Source of the DNA: Larkinella terrae
GTDB taxonomy: Bacteria > Bacteroidota > Bacteroidia > Cytophagales > Spirosomataceae
Assembly: GCF_009668025.1 (NCBI RefSeq)
Contig: NZ_WJXZ01000009.1
Coordinates: 310,001-374,000, forward strand
Direction of reading: 5' to 3'
Length of the DNA: 64,000 nt
Shown: piece after piece, positions 9,148 through 16,314 of the stretch
How the letters are laid out: every line of letters starts with the position of its first letter
Numbering within the stretch: position 1 is the stretch's first letter
Made by a program: the position numbers and the translations under genes
Notes under the pieces: model-generated
What the model was told of the DNA's origin: nothing
The model's input: the letters and a program-made list of their open reading frames with translations, nothing else
Database searches by the model: none

Positions 9148-10383
9148 ATGAAAAAAATCGCTTTACTCCTGCTGCTGTTTTCCGGCCTGGTCACAAACGG
9201 CTTTTCACAGGATATTTATCCGGGGGCAAAACCCGAAACCCTATTCACTGCTGCGGTTGAACAACGGTTTTTACGGGAGTTTACCGAAAAATTTAAAAGT
9301 GATTTCGACGCTCCGGCCCAATACGCCAAAGCGCAGACGCTGGGCGTCGATGGTTGGGAAATGAACCTGTTTACGGCCCGGAAAGCCCAACAGGCTTTTT
9401 ACAAAGACTATCCGCAGGCGGGTCAATTTTCCGAGAACTTCAAAAGATACGTTGAAAACTGCATTCGCTGGAATTACTGGCATTTGCTCATGGCCTGGCC
9501 CATTGTGCGGACGAACGTTCAGGCGACTCAGCAAACCGTGCCGTCGCTGCCCGCCGTGATGCTGGAAGGGTTCGATGAGTCGAAGGTCAATGATGAAACC
9601 GCCATGACGTCCGAACCGTACCGGAATTTCCTGTTCTATTACGTGACGTATTTCAATTCCAAAGCCCGGAATTTTGCCAAATACACGCAAAACGACCTGG
9701 ACAAGATTCTGCCGGAGAAAGCCGGTTTTGCCCGCCAGCACCTGAGCGGTTTGCCCTACCAGTATACGCTGACCCGGCTTTTGCTCGACAATTGTGAAAA
9801 AGCCGCGCCCTCGTCCGTCCGCACGGTTTTTGCCGCGCTCACTGCCACGCCCAATTCTGCGACATATGCCGATCTGGTAAAAGCCCGCTGCGGAGCGGTA
9901 ATGGCCCGAAAAGACGAGCCCAAACCAGAGGTTGCCGCGAAAAAGAAAGCCGTCGATCCCAACGTTTTCTCGTTTGTGAATCAGAACGGCGAGTCGGTCA
10001 CGCTCGACGATTTTAAGGGAAAAGTGGTTTATCTCGACGTCTGGGCGAGTTGGTGCGGCCCCTGCATTGGCGAAGTGCCGCATTCCAAAAAACTCTATGA
10101 GCGTCTGACGAAGAAGCAGTTGGAAAAAGTAGCGTTCCTGTACATTTCCATCGACGATTCGGAAACCAACTGGAAAAATGCGGTGAAAACCCATCAATTA
10201 CCGGGCGAACAGGGCTGGTCGAAAGGGGGCTGGCGGTCGCGAATCGTGCAATACTTCGGCATTCAAAGCATTCCGCGGTATATTTTGATCGACAAAAAAG
10301 GGCAGATGGCGGATTTAAACGCCAAACGGCCCAGCAGTGCCGAGGCCGTTTGGCAGGATATCATGAAATTACTGGACGAGTAA
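9148..10383 (+). CDS. Exported thioredoxin-like (TlpA-type) protein
   Basis: A 411-residue periplasmic protein. It has a signal peptide (residues 1-21, ending GFSQ), a 250-residue helical N-terminal region of no recognised family, and a TlpA/AhpC-like thioredoxin domain from about 272 to the end. The redox motif WASWCGPC is followed by the partner loop and cis-Pro (SIPRY), so it should act as a disulfide reductase or exchange protein. N-terminal extensions of this kind are common in Bacteroidota TlpA-like proteins. It is co-directional with the serine hydrolase. Its stop codon overlaps AGCGGTTTT, which also overlaps the stop of the convergent ThuA gene. Confidence 0.87.
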   Translation: MKKIALLLLLFSGLVTNGFSQDIYPGAKPETLFTAAVEQRFLREFTEKFKSDFDAPAQYAKAQTLGVDGWEMNLFTARKAQQAFYKDYPQAGQFSENFKRYVENCIRWNYWHLLMAWPIVRTNVQATQQTVPSLPAVMLEGFDESKVNDETAMTSEPYRNFLFYYVTYFNSKARNFAKYTQNDLDKILPEKAGFARQHLSGLPYQYTLTRLLLDNCEKAAPSSVRTVFAALTATPNSATYADLVKARCGAVMARKDEPKPEVAAKKKAVDPNVFSFVNQNGESVTLDDFKGKVVYLDVWASWCGPCIGEVPHSKKLYERLTKKQLEKVAFLYISIDDSETNWKNAVKTHQLPGEQGWSKGGWRSRIVQYFGIQSIPRYILIDKKGQMADLNAKRPSSAEAVWQDIMKLLDE

Positions 10384-10389
10384 GCGGTT

Positions 10390-11238
10390 TTAATTATCCC
10401 GAATCGGGGCATCCCGCGAATCGGCGTACGCTTTACTAAAATCGATCTTTTTGACCTGGCTGGCCACGTACCGGATGCCCTGAAAAATGTGTTTGATGAA
10501 CATCGGATCTTCCGAGTAATCCTTTTTATCGTGGCCCAGGGTCGTACACCAGGTGTAGCCGCCGTCGAAATTATAGTACCAGGCCGCCGGATAAAGATTC
10601 GTAAACGTCCCGCCGAACATCTTTACTTTTTCAGGTTCGTCGCTGGTAAGCGAAGTCAAATCGTGCGCCATAACGACCGTGGGTCCCGGTGACATTTCCT
10701 TCGTGAAGTAGAACTCGTCGGCCTTTTCCCACACTTTGGGAATGCCCTCCATCGACGGATGTTTCGTGTCGATGACGGTGGTTTTAAACTTCTGGAATTT
10801 GGGATGCCAGGCAAACGTGCCGCCGATCATGCGCTTGAACCAGGTCCAGTTTCGCTCGGTGCCGGTCACGGAATGGACGCCCACAAAACCGCCCCCGGCT
10901 TCGATATACCGGCGGAAGGAAAGGCGCTGCTCGTCCGTATCAAAAACATCATTATTCGTGCTGGGGAAAATCAGCAACGTGTATTGCTTCAGATTATCTT
11001 CGGTAAAAACCGTCGGCTGGTCCGAGACGTCCACCTTAAAACCGTTCTCCTCCCCCATTTTCTGGATGCTCTTTACCGCAAAAGGAATGTTGTCATGAAC
11101 ATAGCCCTTTCCATTTTTGGTATACACCAATACCTTGATTTTCTTCCAGTTAACCTTTTCTTCCTTCTGACTCCAGCCCGCCGATGCGGTCAGCACCAGC
11201 AATAAACCGGTCAGAAAAGTTGTAGCAATTCGATTCAT
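10390..11238 (-). CDS. ThuA domain-containing exported protein
   Basis: A 282-residue ThuA-like protein (class I glutamine amidotransferase-like fold). ThuA proteins are linked to trehalose and other sugar use and accompany Gfo/Idh/MocA enzymes in Bacteroidota. A signal peptide covers about 1-23 (ends AGWS). Family blocks visible are VLVYTKNGKGYVHD, LLIFPSTNND, GGGFVGVHS and YTWCTTLGHD. The open frame runs to 11295, but its extra 19 codons lie in an inverted repeat; ATG at 11238 directly precedes the signal. It is last in the leftward operon 15445-10390, 108 bp after the preceding gene, with the class A repeat in that gap. The catalytic role is not established; oxidised sugars are a likely substrate class. 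Confidence 0.86.
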   Translation of the reverse strand: MNRIATTFLTGLLLVLTASAGWSQKEEKVNWKKIKVLVYTKNGKGYVHDNIPFAVKSIQKMGEENGFKVDVSDQPTVFTEDNLKQYTLLIFPSTNNDVFDTDEQRLSFRRYIEAGGGFVGVHSVTGTERNWTWFKRMIGGTFAWHPKFQKFKTTVIDTKHPSMEGIPKVWEKADEFYFTKEMSPGPTVVMAHDLTSLTSDEPEKVKMFGGTFTNLYPAAWYYNFDGGYTWCTTLGHDKKDYSEDPMFIKHIFQGIRYVASQVKKIDFSKAYADSRDAPIRDN

Positions 11239-11275
11239 GGGAAATAGATTATCTGACTGATGATCATAGACGCTG

Positions 11276-11341
11276 GACCATTGACGATAGACCATAGACC
11301 ATTGTTGATCGTCAATGGTCTATGGTCTATCGTCAATGGTC
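11276..11341. repeat. Nested inverted repeat, class A, copy 1
   Basis: A perfect 29-bp inverted repeat: arms 11276-11304 and 11313-11341 around an 8-nt loop. Each arm is itself a tandem of the word GACCATTGACGATA. The right end lies 5 bp from the stop codon of the oxidoreductase gene (11347). It sits in the intercistronic gap before the ThuA gene. Confidence 0.95.
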
Positions 11342-11346
11342 AAATA

Positions 11347-12519
11347 TTAAACCTTCAATTTTACATCCTGAGCCTGTTTCTGGGCTTTCAACGCCAGTTC
11401 AGTGGTCAGAAAACAGTGAGCCTGGGTCATGGCGGTTTCGGTCCGGTTTAGAATGTCGTCGATCAGCAACGAACCGTAGGGCGTTACCACCTGGCTGCAA
11501 TCGATGGTTTTCGTTTCCTTGTTATCGACCAGAAAGAGGTGATTGCCACCTTCGCGCCCGCTGATGTCCACGTTCTTGCGAATTTCCATAAACCCATCCG
11601 TCCCCAGAATCGTCAACCGGCCGTCTCCCCAGGATTTCAGGCCGTCCGGCGTAAACCAGTCGACCCGGATGTAACCGGTTCCGCCGTTGCCGCGCACCAT
11701 CGCGTCGCCGAAATCTTCAAACTTCGGGTGATCTGGATGGTTGGTATTGCCTACCTGCGAAGCCACTACTTCGGCCTGCGTCGATCCCGTGAAAAACAGA
11801 AACTGATCAAACTGGTGCGAAGCAATGTCACAGATGATGCCGCCAAACCGTTGTTTGTCCCAAAACCATTCGGGCCGGGATTTCGGCGTTATGCGGTGTG
11901 GACCGAGGCCGATGGTCTGTATCACTTTTCCAATAGCACCGGCTTTGACGAGTTCGCCCGCTTTGATGGTTGCCTTGTTCTCAAACCGTTCGCTGTACAT
12001 GATCGAGTAAATTCGTTTGGTTTCCTTCTGAACCTTCCGAACCTCGGCCAATTGTTCGAGCGTCGTAATACCTGGTTTATCGGCCATGTAATCTTTCCCG
12101 GCTTTCATGACGCGAATGCCGAGCGGGGCGCGCTCGTCAGGAATTCCGGCACTGACCACCAGTTGAATGGAATTATCGTCCAGGATTTCCTTTTCGCTTT
12201 TGGCCAGCTTGGCTTCGGGATAGCGTTTGGTGAAGGCAGCGGCCAGCTCCGGTTCTTTGGCGTAGAACGAAACCAACTGTCCACCACCCCGAATAACGGC
12301 TTCCACCTGCCCGTAAATATGGCCGTGGTTAAGCCCAATGGCCGAAAACCGGATTCGGGGCGCTCCCTGCGGCCGCGCACTGCGACCCACCAGAGGCAGT
12401 GAATGCGGTGGTTCAGTGGCTGCCAGTAGCTCATTCGGCAGGGCACTCAGGCCGGCCAGACCGGCCGCGGTGGCGACGGATTCCTTGATAAACCGGCGTC
12501 GGTTTGCTTGTCGTTTCAT
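11347..12519 (-). CDS. Tat-exported Gfo/Idh/MocA family oxidoreductase (1 of 3)
   Basis: A 390-residue NAD(P)-dependent-type sugar oxidoreductase. It starts with a twin-arginine signal (NRRRFIKES), so it should be exported folded with its cofactor. The open frame reaches 12588; ATG at 12519 is chosen because it lies just before the Tat motif. The N-terminal fold starts at IRFSAIGLNHGHIYG, where the usual GxGxxG is replaced by GLNHGH; the catalytic-lysine block is ADKPG. The C-terminal half (from about 130) has the Gfo substrate fold with ICDIASHQFDQF. A linker of about 17 residues after the signal (around LPLVGRSARPQGAP) is encoded by GC-rich DNA with an internal inverted repeat. Part of the operon with two more oxidoreductases and ThuA. 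Confidence 0.85.
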   Translation of the reverse strand: MKRQANRRRFIKESVATAAGLAGLSALPNELLAATEPPHSLPLVGRSARPQGAPRIRFSAIGLNHGHIYGQVEAVIRGGGQLVSFYAKEPELAAAFTKRYPEAKLAKSEKEILDDNSIQLVVSAGIPDERAPLGIRVMKAGKDYMADKPGITTLEQLAEVRKVQKETKRIYSIMYSERFENKATIKAGELVKAGAIGKVIQTIGLGPHRITPKSRPEWFWDKQRFGGIICDIASHQFDQFLFFTGSTQAEVVASQVGNTNHPDHPKFEDFGDAMVRGNGGTGYIRVDWFTPDGLKSWGDGRLTILGTDGFMEIRKNVDISGREGGNHLFLVDNKETKTIDCSQVVTPYGSLLIDDILNRTETAMTQAHCFLTTELALKAQKQAQDVKLKV

Positions 12520-12522
12520 AGC

Positions 12523-12551
12523 GTACCCACGGATCAAAGCCCGTGATTTTT
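12523..12551. repeat. REP-like palindrome type 1, copy b
   Basis: GTACCCACGGA, a short loop, CCCGTG and a T run. It is homologous to the copy at 3704-3730 and likewise begins 4 nt upstream of a leftward start codon (12519). Confidence 0.55.
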
Positions 12552-12591
12552 GGTCGTTTAGTGCTAAATTTTCAGGTTCAGTAATCACGAA

Positions 12592-13998
12592 TTACCGCGT
12601 AGCGACGGTTGATCCGGAAGTGCGTTTGGCCAGTTCCAGCGCCTGCGTGGTCGTGTGGTATTTGGCCAGCATGTTCGGAACTTCCCAGGCGGGCAACGAA
12701 CCGGTCTTCAGGTACTCGAGGTATTTTTCTGCAACCCGACCGAAATGTGCTTCGTGGCTTTCTTTGAATTTTTCCGGGATGACCACTTCCCAACCTTTGG
12801 CAATTTTCTTTACATCAACACCCGGATAGGTCTTCTGAATAACTGGCAAAGCGGTTTTCAGTGCAGTTTCCGTATCGGCTTCTTTTCCAATCGCTTCAAT
12901 GTACAGCGTCGGTTTGAATTGCTGCTCGGCTCCCTGCCGGATGATGAGATTAGCTTTGGTGCCGCGCATGATCGAATAGTGCGTATCGCCGGTTCCCTCG
13001 GGAGCCTTGTATTTCCAGATCACCGACACTTTGGCGTGCACTCCGCGCAGCTGGTAGTTGATTTCGCCGTTGCTGTAAACCCGCAAGACGCTGTCTTTCA
13101 CCACATCTTTTTTCAGGTAATCCGGGAAAGCCTTCTGTTTCGTAATGGCCGTAAACTGGCTCAGGGTCATATCCGTTGTCCAGTGGCGGGCGGAAGTCAG
13201 CGCGATATCTTTCTGGTAATCAATCGTTTGTTCCGGAAAACACTCCCACTGCACCAGGTCGACCAGGTGGGTCGTTACGTCAACGATTCCTTCGCCCTGC
13301 TGGGCAACATCCATGAACCACGACGGCCGGGTGAGAATGCTGCCCGACACATTTTTGTAAAAATGGTGAACACTTTCCTTGGTCACGGCCGGGTTCTCGG
13401 GCGTTCCTTTTTCCAGCGTCCCAAAAACGTCCGGCTGCATCGAAAACGCCCGCTGCAACAGCGTGCTGATTTCGTAGCGCTCCGTCATGATGTCGTAAAG
13501 CAGCACCTTGTTTTTCTCCGCCGTGGCAAACGCATCTTTCAGTTTATCGAAATTGGCCGCGCTGATGAGCATCGGTTTATCCGCCAGCACGTTAAAACCG
13601 GCGGCAATCGTTTTCTGAATGTAATCGGTCTTCAGGCGGTTATTGCCCGACATCACCACCACGCTGGCCGCCTTGTTGGCCTTGCCCTGATCGGCCAGCA
13701 TTTTATCCAGAAAATCCGCGCCCAGATAAACGTCTTCGTGCCAGTGCGTCGGGTTTTCCGCCCGGCTATTGTAACCGTTAATCTTATCGAGGTGTAACTG
13801 CACTTCCGGACCATCCGGCGCATACACCTGGACCGTTGAATCGACTCCTTCATACATGGTTTTCTGAACCAGCGCGGCATGAAAATGGCCGGGATCGAGC
13901 GTAATCAGGTGAATCATGTCATCCTTGCTTTTCTCAGACTGACAGGCGGTAATCAGCGCAGCTAGAAACAGGCTGCCAATAATGGGCGATATTTTCAT
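12592..13998 (-). CDS. Gfo/Idh/MocA-like lipoprotein oxidoreductase (2 of 3)
   Basis: A 468-residue lipoprotein (lipobox LITAC, Cys19) of the putative-oxidoreductase branch of Gfo/Idh/MocA proteins. The first strand reads HLITLDPGHFHAAL, so the glycine-rich nucleotide motif is replaced by DPGHFHAA; the lysine block is LADKPML and the metal- or substrate-side block is DVTTHLVDL. The dedicated C-terminal domain ends with a helix near LEYLKTG. Whether it binds NAD(P) in the usual way is open. It ends 72 bp before copy 1 of this family and begins 16 bp after copy 3, so the three are very likely one transcript. Probable role: oxidation or reduction of glycosides outside the cytoplasm. Confidence 0.82.
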   Translation of the reverse strand: MKISPIIGSLFLAALITACQSEKSKDDMIHLITLDPGHFHAALVQKTMYEGVDSTVQVYAPDGPEVQLHLDKINGYNSRAENPTHWHEDVYLGADFLDKMLADQGKANKAASVVVMSGNNRLKTDYIQKTIAAGFNVLADKPMLISAANFDKLKDAFATAEKNKVLLYDIMTERYEISTLLQRAFSMQPDVFGTLEKGTPENPAVTKESVHHFYKNVSGSILTRPSWFMDVAQQGEGIVDVTTHLVDLVQWECFPEQTIDYQKDIALTSARHWTTDMTLSQFTAITKQKAFPDYLKKDVVKDSVLRVYSNGEINYQLRGVHAKVSVIWKYKAPEGTGDTHYSIMRGTKANLIIRQGAEQQFKPTLYIEAIGKEADTETALKTALPVIQKTYPGVDVKKIAKGWEVVIPEKFKESHEAHFGRVAEKYLEYLKTGSLPAWEVPNMLAKYHTTTQALELAKRTSGSTVATR

Positions 13999-14014
13999 TC
14001 GAATGGGTGCTCCG

Positions 14015-15445
14015 TTAACGGGATTTGGCGGTTTTTGATGAAGCTACGGTTTTAATGGCGTAAGCCGATCGTTGAGTTCTTGCTAAAAGTTTATTGGCTT
14101 CCGGGTCATTCTTGAACTGCTCTTTTTTCGGATCCCAATACAGTTTCCGGGGCAGTTTCATAGCCGCGTGATGCAGCAGACAGGCCGAGCACGAACGGTG
14201 ACCAACCTCAGCGGGAGCAATCGGCTCCTTGCGGCTAACGATGCTTTCCAGCCAGTTGCCGTGGTGTTCCTTGCTCACCGGCAGGTGAATTTCGTTCGGA
14301 CCAATCACGGATGTAATGATCTTGGGGTCGCTGGCATCCAGCGCTTTAGCCGCATTTTGTTTGGCAACCGGATCGCTGGCGGTTACTGCCGCATCACCGC
14401 GCGACACAAAAATCCAGCCGTCGGTTCCTTCAAATTTGATCCCGTTGGGCAGTTCGTTGCTCACGATCATGTGCACCCCGTTTTCGTACATAGCCTCGGT
14501 GCGAAATATCCCGTGAACATCCCACAAACCGCTCTTCGGGAAATCGGCTTTCCCCCAGATTTCGATCGGACCGGTATATTCAGTATCCATCGCCCAGTGG
14601 GAACAGTCGATGTGGTGCGAGCCCCAGCCCGTAATCATTCCCGCGCCAAACTGCTCGCAGCGCAACCAGCCCGGCCGGTCGTAACCCACTTGGGGGTGCA
14701 CCCGTTTTTCGGTGTAATACACCTCCGGTGTTGTGCCGAGCCACATGTCGTAATTCAGATTTTTCGGAATGGGCATTTCGGGTTCCACATCGCCCGAAGG
14801 ATCGCCGGGCAAACCGACGTAGACGGTTTTCAGTTTTCCGATCCGGCCATTGCGCACCAGTTCAGCGGCATACCGGAACTGGTTCGACGACCGCTGCTGA
14901 CTGCCCACCTGCATGATCCGACCCGTTCTTTTCACGGCATCGGCCATCAACCGCCCTTCCGAAATGGTCAGCGAAGCCGGTTTTTGCATGTAAACATCCT
15001 TTCCGGCTTCGACAGCGTGCACCACCATCGGCGCGTGCCAGTGGTCGGGCGTGCTGATCAAAACCGCATCGATATCTTTGTTAGCCAGGAGTTCGCGGTA
15101 ATCGCCGTAGCCTTTTACGCCATCGTAGGATTTACCGGATTTCTTGGCGTAAACCCCATTGACCAGTTGCTTTCCTTCTTCAACCCGCTTGCTGTCCACG
15201 TCGCAAACCGCCATGATCAGGGCATTGTCGTATTGCCAGACGCCTGGCAAATCGTGCGTCCGCGAAATTCGCCCCACCCCGATCGCGCCGACGTTGATGC
15301 GGTTACTGGGCGCATTTTTGCCAAATACCGAGGCCGGTACAATGCTGGGAAAACCACTCACGAGGGCCGTCGTAGCCAGAGCCCCTTTGGCCGACAAGTC
15401 GAGAAATTTCCTTCTGGTTACAACTGATTTTTTATCCGGTTCCAT
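14015..15445 (-). CDS. Tat-exported Gfo/Idh/MocA family oxidoreductase (3 of 3)
   Basis: A 476-residue enzyme with a twin-arginine signal (TRRKFLDLS, residues 11-19). Unlike its two neighbours it has a normal Rossmann motif (VGAIGVGRISRTHD); the lysine block reads MQKPAS in place of the common EKP. The C-terminal domain contains GWGSHHIDCSHWAMD, typical of the GFO_IDH_MocA_C2-type domain. The frame extends to 15511, but ATG at 15445 precedes the Tat motif directly. It is first in the leftward operon. The family oxidises or reduces sugar carbons with tightly bound NAD(P), in several cases producing 3-keto sugars. Substrate not known here. Confidence 0.88.
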   Translation of the reverse strand: MEPDKKSVVTRRKFLDLSAKGALATTALVSGFPSIVPASVFGKNAPSNRINVGAIGVGRISRTHDLPGVWQYDNALIMAVCDVDSKRVEEGKQLVNGVYAKKSGKSYDGVKGYGDYRELLANKDIDAVLISTPDHWHAPMVVHAVEAGKDVYMQKPASLTISEGRLMADAVKRTGRIMQVGSQQRSSNQFRYAAELVRNGRIGKLKTVYVGLPGDPSGDVEPEMPIPKNLNYDMWLGTTPEVYYTEKRVHPQVGYDRPGWLRCEQFGAGMITGWGSHHIDCSHWAMDTEYTGPIEIWGKADFPKSGLWDVHGIFRTEAMYENGVHMIVSNELPNGIKFEGTDGWIFVSRGDAAVTASDPVAKQNAAKALDASDPKIITSVIGPNEIHLPVSKEHHGNWLESIVSRKEPIAPAEVGHRSCSACLLHHAAMKLPRKLYWDPKKEQFKNDPEANKLLARTQRSAYAIKTVASSKTAKSR

Positions 15446-15774
15446 AAGATGGCTAGATTGATAGAGGTTATTCCTTAAAAACGCACCGATTATCTGACTG
15501 AATTCGACCATCAGACCTAAGCGAAAAGAAGCAAGATGATCCCACTTTTTAAGGCCTTAAGTCATTAATCTATTCTCTTTAATCCTTGTCTACCTACAAT
15601 AAGAAACGACGCGTCGATTTTTACTATTCATTTTTCAAGAACGTACCAATAACCGCCCGATTCGCCGAAACAATCCTCCACTTAAACCCCGATTTTTTCC
15701 ACTTGACCTTATTTTATTCCGTTCCATCCGGTCTGGGTTTTACTTTCGCAGCATAAACAACAAATACACACCAG
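15446..15774. other. Divergent intergenic region
   Basis: This 329-bp gap separates the leftward oxidoreductase operon from a small rightward lipoprotein gene, so it should hold both promoters. A 12-bp perfect palindrome, TTAAGGCCTTAA, lies at 15549-15560 and could be an operator. Before the rightward gene, TACTTTCG resembles a -7 box, but no TTG stands at the right distance. No gene or RNA was recognised. Confidence 0.5.
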
Positions 15775-16098
15775 ATGAATACGAACGTTAAATTAATTCA
15801 GTCGGCCCTTGGGCTGGCGATCGGCATGTGGATGCTGGCCTGTGGAGGGCCGAGTTACGGTGTCATCAACGCTGGAAAATCGAAAGCAAAAGCGCCAACC
15901 AAAGGAAAGCAGGCATTATTGAATCAGTCGGCGAAGAATTTGAAGGCAAAGGGCCTGATTGCGACAACCAGCGACGCCATCGCTTTTGAACGAAGTCAGA
16001 AAAAGAGTTCATCGATCAGTGGTACATCGAAAGTTATAAATAGCGCCACCACCTGTTTAGAGTCATCTTCAAAAAACCACCTTTTCTTCTGGCATTGA
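15775..16098 (+). CDS. Small putative lipoprotein
   Basis: A 107-residue protein without a recognised family. It starts with a signal that ends in LACGG, a plausible lipobox with Cys at about residue 23. The rest is rich in Lys, Ser and Ala (AGKSKAKAPTKGK, RSQKKSSS) and probably disordered. A basic, low-complexity lipoprotein could bind cell wall or nucleic acid, but nothing in the sequence proves a role. The start ATG is 10 nt after a purine-rich stretch, and a -7-like TACTTTCG lies about 35 nt upstream. Confidence 0.55.
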   Translation: MNTNVKLIQSALGLAIGMWMLACGGPSYGVINAGKSKAKAPTKGKQALLNQSAKNLKAKGLIATTSDAIAFERSQKKSSSISGTSKVINSATTCLESSSKNHLFFWH

Positions 16099-16314
16099 CC
16101 ATTCGGCCATATAGTCCGAAACCGGTTGATGCCTTTTGGTTGGTAACGATTCAGCTTTCCCGAAAAGTGCAAGGCTCCCTGCATTCTTCTTCAAATCCGG
16201 TTCGAACAAAATCTTTGTAGCTGGCGATAAACCGCGCGGGGATGTTCCTTATTTGCGGTTTTGGCCGCTTCTTTTCGGTGCAATGAGTATCTTTCGGAGT
16301 CTTTCGCTCCCACT

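Noticed and set aside
9271-10197. Long antisense open frame over the thioredoxin-like gene
   Set aside because: Its translation shows no family pattern, and the opposite strand has a clear signal peptide and WCGPC motif. It is a by-product of codon bias in GC-rich coding DNA.
11239-11295. Longer N-terminus for the ThuA gene
   Set aside because: The extra codons lie in the 5-prime gap and partly in the class A repeat; the signal peptide begins at 11238.
11539-15427. Three long rightward open frames across the Gfo/Idh/MocA operon (11539-12402, 12655-13797, 14168-15427)
   Set aside because: They mirror the real leftward genes, have unusual amino-acid composition and no recognisable domain or signal.
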